Shown in pieces: positions 39,201 through 47,763 of a DNA stretch of 64,000 nucleotides. A model generated the notes under the pieces. It was not told the DNA's origin, searched no databases, and saw nothing but the letters and a program-made list of their open reading frames with translations. Every line of letters begins with the position of its first letter. The first letter of the stretch is position 1. Made by a program: the position numbers and the translations under genes. This DNA comes from Lepus europaeus. Its lineage: Eukaryota > Chordata > Mammalia > Lagomorpha > Leporidae. The stretch covers positions 13,617,138-13,681,137 of the forward strand of contig NC_084831.1 of NCBI RefSeq assembly GCF_033115175.1. Direction: 5' to 3'.

Positions 39201-40894
39201 AGTGAACCAGAGGATGCAAGTTCCCTCTCTCTTTTTCTCTCTCTGTAACTCTTTAAAAATCAATCAATAAATCTTAACACAATTTTTGATAGATATCGCC
39301 AAGTATCTTACAAAACAGTCACTAAACCCAGCTGCCACCCAGAGTGTGCGACACGCTCGTTTTCCACATCCTCACCAACACCAAATGCTACTCACGTTTC
39401 AAACCTCTGACGAGCAGATTGGTAGGAAACAGGAACTCATTGATTTAAGGATGAAACCTGATGAGGCTGGACATCTTCCAAAGGCTCATTATCCTATATG
39501 TACTCTATGAGTTTATGCATAATTATCATTTGGTCATCTCCTTATTAGGTTGGATTTATTTATTTATTTTTTGACAGGCAGAGTGGACAGTGAGAGAGAC
39601 AGAGAGAAAGGTCTTCCTTTACCCTTGGTTCACCCTCCAATGGCCGCTGCGGCTGGCGCACCACGCTGATCCGAAGCCAGGAGCCAGGTTCTTCTCCTGG
39701 TCTCCCATGTGGGTGCAGGGCCTAAGGACTTGGGCCATCCTCCACTGCACTCCTGGGCCACAGCAGAGAGCTGGGCTGGAAGAGGGGCAACCAGGACAGA
39801 ATCCGGTGCCCCGACCGGGACTAGAACCCGGTGTGCTGGCACTGCAGGCAGAGGATTAGCCTATTGAGCTGTGGCGCCGGCCAGGTTGGATTTTTTAAAA
39901 AAGATTTATTATTTATTTGAAAGGCAGAGAAATGGAAAGAGAGAGAGAGAGAGAGAAAAAAAAAATCTTCCTACTGCTGGTTCACTCCCCAAATGGCCTG
40001 GGCCTGGGCCAGGTCTCCCATGTGGGTGCAGGGACCCAAGCACTTGGGCCATCTTCCACTACTTTCCCAGGTGCATTAGCAGGGAGCTGGACTGGAAGTG
40101 GAGCAGCTGGGACTGGAATTGGCACAGCGTTACAAACAGCGGCATAACTCCCTGAGCCTCAATGCCAGCCCCTAGATTGGATTTTTATTCTTGATTTGCA
40201 TGGGATGTTTATATAATATGACTCTTTTGTCCTTTTTTTTTTTTTTTTTTTAACTTATTTATTCGAAAGCCAGAGTTACAGAGAGGGAGAGGAGAGACAG
40301 AGACAGCAAAATCTTCTGTCTGCCTATTCACTCCCCAAATGGCCGGGGCTGGGCCAGTCTGAAGCCAAGAGCCAGAAGACTCTTCCAGGTCTCCCATGTG
40401 GGTGCAGGGGCCCAAGCACTTGGGCCATCCTCTGCTGCTCCCCCAGGTGCATTAGCAGGGAGCTGGATCAGAAGTGGAGCAGCCAGGACTTGCTTGAACT
40501 GGCGCCCATGTGGGACGCCAGCACCTATGATTTTGGGCCTATGATTTTGCTGCATCCGATGCAAAGCTGTCGCTAACTCACCCTTGGGCCCTGGCATGTC
40601 GCTCCTGCAGTGGACTCCTGACAACTCACCCTTGGGCCCTGGCATGTCGCTCCTGCAGTGGACTCCTGACAAGTGAGACCCAAGAGGTCAAGTCCAGGAG
40701 GCAGGGGTTTTGGTCTGGGTCAGTGTCGGCAGAATGGAGGGAGGTGGGCACACTGAGAAGATTAGAAAGGCCCCCCGTGCTTGGTCCCCTGCACTGTCAT
40801 GGAGGACCCAGAAGAAGCTCCTGGCTCCTGGCATTGGATCAGCTCAGCTCTGGCTGTTGTGGCGACCTGGGGAGTGAACCAGCAGATGGAAGAC

Positions 40895-40929
<35 letters not shown>

Positions 40930-43900
40930 CCTCTGTCTGTGACTCTTCCTCTCAAATAAATAATAAAATGGGATTAATAATACTGACACCATAGATGGTA
41001 CTACACTTGATCTTAGCCAAAAGGCCAAGAAGCGACACCGTATATGGTTACGATGGGGTCTCCCAGGTGGTAGGAGTGCAATGCTTGTTGCCATGGTCCA
41101 GACGTGGTTTGTCTCCTTGGTCCACGTGTTGGGGGGTGGGGCCCTGGCGTGGTGACGCTGGGAGGCAGTGTGGCCCAGGGGGCAGTCCTCAGATCACTGG
41201 AGGCGTGGCCCTGGTCACACTGGCTACAAAAGCCTGAGCCTGACCCCCGGGTCACTTCCTGCCTCCTGGGATGGAGATGTGAGCCCCTCCTGCTGCTTGC
41301 GTTTCCGTCACCTGCCACGGGGCCCTCGCCAGGGTCTGTGCCGCATGGTTTGAATTTTCAGCCTCTGAAACTGTGAACTAATAATTTGTTTGTTTTTCTT
41401 GTTCTGTCTCACGTATGTGCTTATAGCAACAAAAACCGAGTAGTACACTTATTACATGTCCCCCGGTCCTCACTGCCACATTTTGTCATTTTAGGTTTCT
41501 TAAGCCACACTTCCAGGAGATGTGAGCTCCTGGCATCTGGTCTACCTCAGTATTCCCAGGCCCTGCACAAGGTCTTGGGCACTTGCTCTGTGGGACACCT
41601 TTCAGGTGCTCCTAACCTCAGGCTGGAGCCTCTTCCTGCTCCCCTTCTGTTTTTTTTTTTTTTTTAAAGATTTATTTATTTATTTGAGAGGCAGACTTAC
41701 AGACAGAGAGAGGGACAGACAGAAAGGTCTTCCATCTGCTGATTCAATCCCCAAATGGCCCCAACGGTAGGAGCTCAGCCGATCTGAAGCCAGGAGCCAG
41801 GAGCTTCTTCTGCGTCCCCTCACAGGTGCAGAGGCCCAAGCATCTGGGCCATCTTCTACTGCTTTCCTAGGCCATAGCAGGGAGCTGGATCAGAAGAGGA
41901 GCAGCCGGGACTTGAACCAGTGCCCATATGGGATGCCGGCACCGCAGGCAGCGGGTTAGCCCACTAGGCCACAGTGCCGACCCCTCTGCTCCCATTCTAA
42001 AAGAAATTCCTTGGCACTGGGACTCCAGCACTTGTCTCCTCTGCACTTGGCCCTTCCAGTGGTCTCCCTGCCGGCGCCCTGGCTTCAGCGGAGGCCCAGG
42101 AGCTGCCAGGCTCCCCAGCCCTTGCTCCAGTCATGAGTCTGCCCAGAGCTCTGGTGCTGCCGTTCCAGCCTCCACAACCCAGGAGCACCTGCCGCCGCCC
42201 CAGGAAACCCTTCCTCCGTATTTGGATTTTGATTGGCAGCCAACTTCCAGGGAAGCTGTGCAGTCATTTCCTGCTCTCTCTTTGTGGACCTCCTACAATG
42301 AACTACCCCACTTTATTATTTTTAAACTCCAGACTTGATCTTCCGACCTGGGCTTAGAACAGCCCCTTTCCTGGGGGACGGGGTCAGAATCCTTCGTGCG
42401 TCCACAAATCCGGGTCCCTTGTCCACAATCTACGGGGCTCTCCTGTGTTCTGGAAGCCACGGTGTTTTGGATTCTTAGGAAGGTATCTGGCATGCAGCGT
42501 GTGTTTCATAAAATATTCCTGTGAAGTCTAGGGTGGTGCCCTGGCCACCGAGCCCGTGAGCACAGTGGAGAAGTCAGGTCTATTGTCGCCTCCCACTGGG
42601 TCACTTGCACTCAGCCTGGGGAGCAAGCCTTGGGATTTAAGAGCCTCTGGGGTTTTGGCGTCACTGATAAGCTCTCGTGCACTTGCCTGTGGTCACCTGT
42701 TTTCGTGCCTCTCGGCTCTGTGGGATGCTGGATCTCAGGAGGCTGTGGTCGGGTCTCATCCTCTGTGGCAGCCCCACCATGGTGCCCAGCATGAGCTCGG
42801 CACTCATTAAGTCATGAATATCCCAGGTGACTGATGAGCCGGCGCTGTGGCATAGCGGGTAAAGATGCTGCCTGCAGTGCTGGCATCCCATATGGACGCT
42901 GGTTCGAGTCCCGGCTGCTCCACCTCCCATCCAGCTCTCTGCTATGGCCTGGGAAAGCAGTAGAAGATGGCCCAAGTGCTTCTCGGGTCCCTGCATCCAT
43001 GTGGGAGGCCCAGAAGAAGCTCCTGGCTTCTAGCTTCTGCCTGGCCCATTTGGGGAGTGACCCAGTGGACGGAAGATCTCTCCCTGCCCCGCCTTTGCCT
43101 CTGCCTCTCTGTAACTCTGCCTTTCAAATAGATAAAGGAATCTTAAAGGTAAATAAACAGTGGGTATCAGCCCCTGTCACCTACAGGAAACGTGCATTCC
43201 ATGGGCAGCCCCAGGCAGTGCCACGGCAGTGACCCCTCTGTGCTGAAGGGGAAACTGAGGCAGCAGTAGGCCCCAGGCCTGTGTGGTTCTGGACCCCCGC
43301 TGTGGCCTCGTCCGCTGCTGACCATGAGGTGTCTTCTCAGGCCCGAAGGCTGCTCAGTGGCGCCGGGGCTGTGGTCTTAGCTGAGACCCCCACAAGTCCC
43401 CTTCTCAAATCCCACACGAGGGGGCTTCCTTTCCACCCCCACAGCTGTCAGACTGCGCCTCCTGCCGTCGCTCTGAGCTGCTCGTCTGTCACCTTGGCCC
43501 CTCCCCTTCCAGCACGGGGCTCTGAAAGCCAGGCCTCGCCCCTGCAGCCCCTCCTTCCCCTGCCGACCAGGAGCATAGGAGCTCCTGAGTCTGCGCTCAC
43601 AGACGCCTGCTCTGGGGCCTGGTCTCTGTCTGCCAAAGGTCTCAGTGCGTCACCTCGCCCAGCCAGCCCTGCCACCCTGGCACCCTGCGAGCTGACCCGA
43701 GGCCCGTCTCAGCGACACCTATCCCAGGACTTCCTCCTGCTGTCAATCATCCCAAGGGCTTGAATGCTTCCTGGGCCATAGGACCTTGCTCCTAGTGGTT
43801 CCTGGGATCATCGGGGCCAGGGGCCAGGCCTCAAATATGTGCCTGCGCACAGGACCCGGGCATGCCAGGTGCTCAGCAGTGTCACCCCCCCTGCCCCCAG

Positions 43901-44486
43901 AGCCAGCTGTGCACAGACCTGCAGTAGCCCCCCCCAGCCAGCTGTGCACAGACCTGCAGTAGCCCTCCCCACCAGCTGTGCACAGACCTGCAGTAGCCCC
44001 CCCAGCCAGCTGTGCACAGACCTGCAGTAGCCTCCCTCCCCCCCAACCAGCTGTGCACAGACCTACAGTAGCCCCCCAGCCAGCTGTGCACAGACCTGTA
44101 GTAGCCCCCCCACCAGCTGTGCACAGACCTGCAGTAGCCCCCTCCCCCCTGCCAGCTGTGCAGACCTGCAGTAGCCCCTCCACCAGCTGTGCAGACCTGC
44201 AGTAGCCCCCCCAGCCAGCTGTGCACAGACCTGCAGTAGCTCCCCCCCCAGCCAGCTGTGCACAGACCTGCAGTAGCCCCCCCAACCAGCTGTGCACAGA
44301 CCTGCAGTAGCCCCCCCCAGCCAGCTGTGCACAGACCTGCAGTAGCCCCCCACCAGCTGTGCACAGACCTGCAGTAGCCATTGACGATCCTCCCGGACAC
44401 CACCTTCCGGAAAGGCTCCCAGTGCCGAGCCTCTCCCTCCACCGGCGCCCCCAGCAGGACCACGTCCTCGATGATGCCCTGGCAAT
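33900..44486 (-). CDS. TMCO4: TMCO4, C-terminal coding exons; 44486-44369, 37675-37558, 34262-33900
   Basis: Partial gene for transmembrane and coiled-coil domain protein 4, a DUF726-family membrane protein whose soluble half has an alpha/beta-hydrolase-like fold with a GFSLG nucleophile elbow; its biochemical role is poorly known. Three exons encode 198 residues, corresponding to roughly the last third of the 634-residue human protein. The first two finish the hydrolase-like region (GIIEDVVLLGAPVEG; GDWLLSFVYRTSSVQLHVAG); the last gives DYAKQMDDILKAVG and a low-complexity tail ending CPGLH. Reading frame and splice phases are intact throughout. The exons for the membrane segments and the nucleophile elbow are not in view. 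Transcription converges on HTR6. Confidence 0.95.
34590..34692 (-). repeat. MIR SINE fragment, reverse
   Basis: 'gaggtcaagtgactgggaca', 'aggccacacaggcag' and 'gatccgaatccagggctg' match MIR in reverse. Confidence 0.65.
34700..35364. other. TMCO4 intron, unique sequence
   Basis: Part of the 3.3-kb intron between the last two TMCO4 coding exons; nothing recognised. Confidence 0.5.
35365..35530 (+). repeat. MIR SINE, forward
   Basis: 'gagtcccgctctgccag', a C run, then 'ggtttctcatctgtgcaatg' and 'aggcttagggcagagccggg' follow MIR order. Confidence 0.7.
35696..35990 (+). mobile_element. C-SINE, forward, shortened
   Basis: Head 'ggcaggtgcagctggttaag', lost part of the middle, tail 'tcaaataaaacaaaataaac'. 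First of four forward copies in a row. Confidence 0.85.
35992..36345 (+). mobile_element. C-SINE, forward
   Basis: Full length, with a CT run at about 36256-36300 and tail 'tttcaaataaagtaaataaa'; directly follows the previous copy's tail. Confidence 0.92.
36362..36688 (+). mobile_element. C-SINE, forward, diverged
   Basis: Recognisable by 'aatgcacacccgggggcagc', 'ggtgcaggcatttagggg' and the (AAAT)n tail at 36653-36679; head strongly altered. Confidence 0.75.
36692..37018 (+). mobile_element. C-SINE, forward
   Basis: Full length: 'ggggccggcgctgtggtgca' head, B-box-like 'cggttcgagtccc', AAATA-rich tail. Confidence 0.94.
37285..37368 (+). repeat. MIR SINE fragment
   Basis: 'cctaacctgtgaaacgggga' and 'acaacagtgcctgccctggg' match the MIR core. 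Confidence 0.6.
37558..37675 (-). CDS. TMCO4: TMCO4 penultimate coding exon
   Basis: In gene direction 'gccttcactccgcag' precedes the first base, which completes the Arg codon split with the upstream exon; 39 codons follow, from GDWLLSF to ENIDLTSM. Donor TCCATG|GTGAGC. 118 bp, nearly identical to remembered human sequence. Confidence 0.95.
37676..38440. other. TMCO4 intron, unique sequence
   Basis: No exon recognised; an L2-like 3' end motif ('gggttgaatgaatgcagc') lies near 37957. Confidence 0.5.
38440..38592 (-). repeat. MIR SINE, reverse
   Basis: 'cagtttataggcagggggac', 'tgtccaaggccacttaagag' and 'gcaggattttatgccc' follow MIR in reverse. Confidence 0.65.
38982..39280 (+). mobile_element. 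C-SINE, forward, inside the L1 remnant
   Basis: Head 'gactggcgccgtggcgtagc', shortened middle, tail 'aatcaatcaataaatctt'. Confidence 0.91.
39556..39884 (-). mobile_element. Young-type C-SINE, reverse, inside the L1 remnant
   Basis: Has the 'gacaggcagagtggacagtg' start and doubled 'ccgggactagaacccgg' block of the young subtype. Confidence 0.94.
39896..40172 (-). mobile_element. C-SINE, reverse, shortened
   Basis: T-rich start, A-rich interruption after the GA run (39957-39965), loss of part of the middle; ends 'gagcctcaatgccagcccct'. Confidence 0.87.
40233..40535 (-). mobile_element. C-SINE, reverse
   Basis: Long T run at 40234-40251, standard middle, head end worn near 'gggacgccagcacctatg'. 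Confidence 0.87.
40575..40670. repeat. Exact 48-bp tandem duplication
   Basis: Two adjacent identical copies of a 48-bp unit beginning 'aactcacccttgggccctgg' and ending 'gtggactcctgac'. No difference between the copies. Confidence 0.92.
40770..40976 (+). mobile_element. C-SINE 3' fragment, forward
   Basis: Starts in the middle ('gtgcttggtcccctgcac'), keeps the CT run and AAATAA tail; the head is missing. Confidence 0.85.
40999..41036 (-). pseudogene. U2 snRNA 5'-end pseudogene fragment
   Basis: The minus strand carries about the first 38 nucleotides of U2 snRNA, including 'ggctaagatcaagtgtagta' and the branch-site-pairing neighbourhood, with two changes near the 5' end. The remaining 150 nucleotides, including the Sm site and 3' stem-loops, are absent, so it cannot be functional. 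Such 5'-end pieces are common products of L1-mediated retrotransposition of snRNA. Confidence 0.88.
41250..41455 (+). mobile_element. MaLR-type (MLT1-like) LTR remnant
   Basis: A fossil ERVL-MaLR LTR 3' part, recognised from 'gggccctcgccagggtctg', 'tttcagcctctgaaactg', 'tgaactaataatttg' and 'atagcaacaaaaaccgagta' in family order. Old (before the placental radiation or soon after), heavily worn and incomplete, without internal parts. Confidence 0.5.
41650..41983 (-). mobile_element. C-SINE, reverse
   Basis: T run, 'aaagatttatttatttattt', full middle, head complement 'taggccacagtgccgacccc'. Confidence 0.93.
41984..42833. other. TMCO4 intron, unique sequence
   Basis: No exon recognised; an ancient L2-like 3' motif may lie at 42480-42530. 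Otherwise nothing seen. Confidence 0.45.
42834..43157 (+). mobile_element. C-SINE, forward
   Basis: Head 'gagccggcgctgtggcatag', B-box-like 'ggttcgagtcccgg', tail 'tttcaaatagataaagg'. Confidence 0.92.
43158..43888. other. TMCO4 intron next to the splice-site minisatellite
   Basis: Contains a MIR-like piece near 43180-43270 ('ggggaaactgaggcagcagt'); otherwise unique. Confidence 0.5.
43889..44389. repeat. 33-36 bp minisatellite that includes the TMCO4 5' splice site
   Basis: Fourteen copies, spaced 31-41 bp, of a unit which on the gene (minus) strand reads CTACTGCAG|GTCTGTGCACAG followed by CTGG and a G run. The copy nearest the exon contains the real end of the TMCO4 exon (…GGCTACTGCAG) and its donor GTCTGT; the other thirteen lie in the intron downstream. 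Eleven of those keep the CTGCAG|GTCTGTG core exactly; two vary in the exon-side bases (TGTAG and CTACAG forms). The gene-strand G runs could form G-quadruplexes. The open minus-strand frames across the array are repeat-derived. Confidence 0.93.
44369..44486 (-). CDS. TMCO4: TMCO4 third-last coding exon
   Basis: In gene direction 'gtctctcaccag' precedes ATTGCCAG; 38 full codons run from CQGIIED to NGYC with a split codon at each end. The donor CAG|GTCTGT has C at +3, unusual for a 5' splice site, and is the unit of the neighbouring minisatellite. 118 bp. Confidence 0.95.
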
Positions 44487-44626
44487 CTGGTGAGAGACCC
44501 GAAAATGTCTGTCAGTGCCCTGGCCACAGACGCTCCAACAGTGGAGGAGGAGGTGAACGTCATACACTTGTACGCACATGAGAACATGGACACACATGCA
44601 CACGGAACACAGGAACACAAGCACAC

Positions 44627-44843
44627 AAGGAAGGTGTCTCGGCCACGGCCACAGCTCGTGTGAGCCGCGTGGCCGGCGGAGGGGCCTGGGCCCCGCCTCG
44701 GACCAAGTCACTTGTTAGCCATGCGATCTTGCTCAGGTCTTTGGTTTTCCCTCAACTCCACAGTGGCAACCGGGATGCTGTAGGGGAATACAACAGGCAC
44801 ACAGGGTCTGGGACTCGGTACTGTGCAGTGTGTGTGTGTGCAT
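44627..44843 (+). repeat. Left arm of a 215-217 bp inverted repeat
   Basis: Reads, base for base, as the reverse complement of 45293-45507 except for one extra TG in its TG run next to the centre. Unique, non-SINE sequence. Confidence 0.95.
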
Positions 44844-45292
44844 CCGGGAACACAGACACACATGTACATGGGAATACACATGTACACAGAATATGGACAT
44901 GCATGCACACACAGGAACACAGACACATGGGGACATGGGGACACAGACACACTTGTACACAGCACATAGACACACACACGGAGCACACACATGCACACGG
45001 GGACACACACATGTACACAGCATGTGGACACACACACGGAGCACACACATGCACACGGGGACACACACATGTACACAGCACGTGGACACACACACGGAGC
45101 ACACACATGCACACGGGGACACAGGCACACATGTACACAGCACATACACACACACACAGAGCACACACATGCACAAGGGGACGCAGGCACACATGTACAC
45201 AGCACGTGGACACACACACGGAGCACACACATGCACACAGGGATACAGGCACACATGTACACAGCACGTGGACACACACATGGAGCACACAC
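44844..45292. repeat. CA-rich minisatellite in the inverted-repeat spacer
   Basis: About 58-bp units of the type 'gcacacacatgcacacgggg' + 'acacacacatgtacacagca' + 'cgtggacacacacacgga', repeated five to six times, with shorter degenerate CA units at the left. A related CA-rich stretch also lies outside the left arm (44565-44626). Open Cys/Val and His/Thr frames across it are artefacts. Confidence 0.92.
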
Positions 45293-45507
45293 ATGCACAC
45301 ACACACTGCACAGTACCGAGTCCCAGACCCTGTGTGCCTGTTGTATTCCCCTACAGCATCCCGGTTGCCACTGTGGAGTTGAGGGAAAACCAAAGACCTG
45401 AGCAAGATCGCATGGCTAACAAGTGACTTGGTCCGAGGCGGGGCCCAGGCCCCTCCGCCGGCCACGCGGCTCACACGAGCTGTGGCCGTGGCCGAGACAC
45501 CTTCCTT
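45293..45507 (-). repeat. Right arm of the inverted repeat
   Basis: Mirror copy of 44627-44843. The sequence beyond 45507 is unrelated to that before 44627, which marks the arm ends. Confidence 0.95.
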
Positions 45508-47455
45508 TAGACAGACTTCTCAGCCGGGCGGCATCACGCTCATTGGAGTGGAGGCACCAGTGCCGGCCTCTGCTACAGCCTCCCCGGCTCTGTGCAGCCT
45601 GGCAGGGACAGGTGGGTCCCCCGGGCAAGAGCGCACTGACCTCCTGGGTCAGAAACAGTTCCGGCCGGACCGCGGACCAGGGCCTTTGCGGGATGGGAAA
45701 GCGGCACCTGGTGGAAACCAAACGGGCCCCACCTGGGCGCACAGACGGCGCTTTGAGAGCTGTCGTCTGCCTCAAGTCAACAAACGAGAGGCTCACGCGC
45801 CCCCTGCCCCGGCACCGTCCCCCCACCTTGGCTTTTCCTCCTGGTCACACACGGATTCTTTCTTGTCTGGCTCCTCCGCTCACGTGGAGGTTCGGTGAGG
45901 GCAGGCGCTCGAGCTGCCTCCGTGGCCGGTGGGCAGGGCCTGGAGGGGAGCCTGGTGCGTGAAGGTACTCGAAGGTACTCGAGGAAGACCTGAGCGAAAG
46001 CCGTGGTCAGGCCTTGCCGCTGGGCGCGAAGCCCAGCTGAGCTACTTCAGAGCTCACAAGTGGCTTCACCCCTCCGAACCTAGCCGAGGACGGGGACAGC
46101 GGCCTCGCGGGGTTGCTGTGAGGGCTGTGCCAGTGGGAGATCGTCACAGGAGCAGCGAGGCTCAGAGAGGGGCTGGGACCTGCCCAAGGCCACACAGCAG
46201 ACTGAAGATGGGAGCAGAACCCAGACTTTACAGAGAGCTGAGAGTTCCAGGGCCATTCTCTCTGCTCCTGTAACACCACGCACGGCGAGCACGGGAGGGT
46301 CCTCGCTGCTCCCAGGGTGCCCCAGGGCTGTGGACCAGAGCCAACCCCGGCCAGCAAGAAGCCTGCCTCCCTCAGGAGCTGCGCAGCCTTAGAGCCCAAG
46401 CCTGGAGGGTGGGGACCCCTTGTGGCCAACGGTGGTAACAGCTGCCATTCCGGAGCAACTGTGGCTCACCAGAAAGCTGTGAGCAGAAGCAGGATGGTAG
46501 CTGCCTGTGACCTTGACCTGAGGCGAGGTGTGGACCCTCACACCATAGCCCCAAGTGCACCAAGCCACGTCTGGATGGGCAGGGAGCTCTCTGAAGCAGC
46601 CCTGCACGCCTCCCCCTTGGCACCCTCACAGCACTGCCCCCTTGCGATGCACTCGGGTAGTTTAATGGGGGGTTTGCTCGGTCTGGCAGCAAGGCTGGAC
46701 AGAAGCTGCGCGGTGGGCTCGTAGCAATGTATGGGTGTTAGCTGCAGGACGCCAGTGGGAATCACCTAGGCCCGCCCATGGTGGGTCGGGCAGGTGGGCG
46801 CGAGGGCGGAGCCCACTGCCTCCCTACCCGACTCTTCCTGGAGATGGGGTGGTCTGGGATGGGACACGCTGGCTGCTGCAGCAGCTGCTGCAAAGGGAAA
46901 AAAGCCAAAATCCACTGTTGGTGCCAAACCTTGTAATACCAGGCCCTTTCAAGCATCTAGGCCAAAGACAGGAAGTCCCCGTGCAGGAACCACGGTTAGC
47001 GCCAGGCGGCCCCTTCAGATTGTCACGAGGATCCGGTGCACACGACCAGCAGAGGCCGGAGCGTGACAGCTTCACAACCACCCGTGGGAGAAGACCTCAG
47101 GGTCTCTCGGCTCGGGGGCGCTGAGTTTGCTGGGGCTTGTTGGGTGTACACCTCCGGCGCCACCGGCGGTTCTTCTCCCGGGTTTTTAAGGCACTGAGAC
47201 AGCCCTCTGGCTTTACTCGGCCTTGGAGCTTTCACACGGAAGAGGCCAGGGGTCATCTTCAAGCTCAGGGGTCGGAGAGGCACTGGTCTGCTGCGAGAGC
47301 TGGGGCTCACTGAGCAGGCTCCAGGTCGCCAGCGGCTAGACAGGAACAGCTGTGTCGGCCAGGTTTTCCCTCCTCTGCTCGGGGGGTTGCCATTCACACA
47401 CGCGGGTAAAAACGGTTCCTTCCAGCACTGTCTTTGCTCTGCCTCTTATCTTTAT
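45508..47455. other. Intronic unique sequence
   Basis: Two kilobases without C-SINEs. A MIR-like piece may lie at about 46100-46260 ('aggctcagagaggggctggg', 'ccaaggccacacagcaga'). Nothing coding recognised. Confidence 0.5.
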
Positions 47456-47763
47456 TCTTTTTAAAAATATTTATTTATTTGACAGGAGAGAGAGAGAGCG
47501 CTTCCATCCACCGGTTCACTCCCCAAATGGCCACAACAGCTGGGGCTGGGCCAGGCCAAAGCCAGGAGCCAGGAGCTTCATCTGGGTCTCGACTACGTGG
47601 GTGCAGGGGCCCAAGCCCGTGGGCCGTCTTCCGCCGCTTTCCCAGGCCATTAGTGGGGAGCTGGACCGGAAGTGGAGCAGCCGGGACTGACACAGGCGCC
47701 CACATGGGATGCTACCAGTGTCGAAGGTGGCGGCTTTACCAGCTACACCAGAACTCCAGTCCC
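47456..47763 (-). mobile_element. C-SINE, reverse
   Basis: 'aaaaatatttatttatttga' start, short GA run, head complement ending near 'agctacaccagaactccagt'. Confidence 0.9.

Larger units (their letters stand above)
38735..40232. mobile_element. Old L1 (L1M-type) 3' end, split by SINEs
   Basis: Three pieces, 38735-38981, 39281-39555 and 40173-40232, read in order as the 3' end of an old mammalian L1: 'aaatgggatcatactatt', 'tttggctgcttaacatttt', 'atagatatcgccaag', 'tggacatcttccaaaggctc'. Three C-SINEs have inserted into it, so the L1 is the oldest layer. No coding part is present. Confidence 0.7.

Noticed and set aside
40999-41036. Functional U2 snRNA gene
   Set aside because: Only the first fifth is present; no Sm site, no 3' stem-loops and no proximal/distal sequence elements.
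43743-44711. A 322-codon minus-strand open frame covering the TMCO4 exon
   Set aside because: Only a shadow frame of the exon and minisatellite; the true TMCO4 frame through 44369-44486 is a different one (NGYC...) and ends at the donor.
44660-45474. A pair of 240-codon open frames on opposite strands starting with the same protein sequence
   Set aside because: The identity comes from the inverted repeat and the rest is the CA-rich minisatellite (His/Thr or Cys/Val repeats). Not genes.
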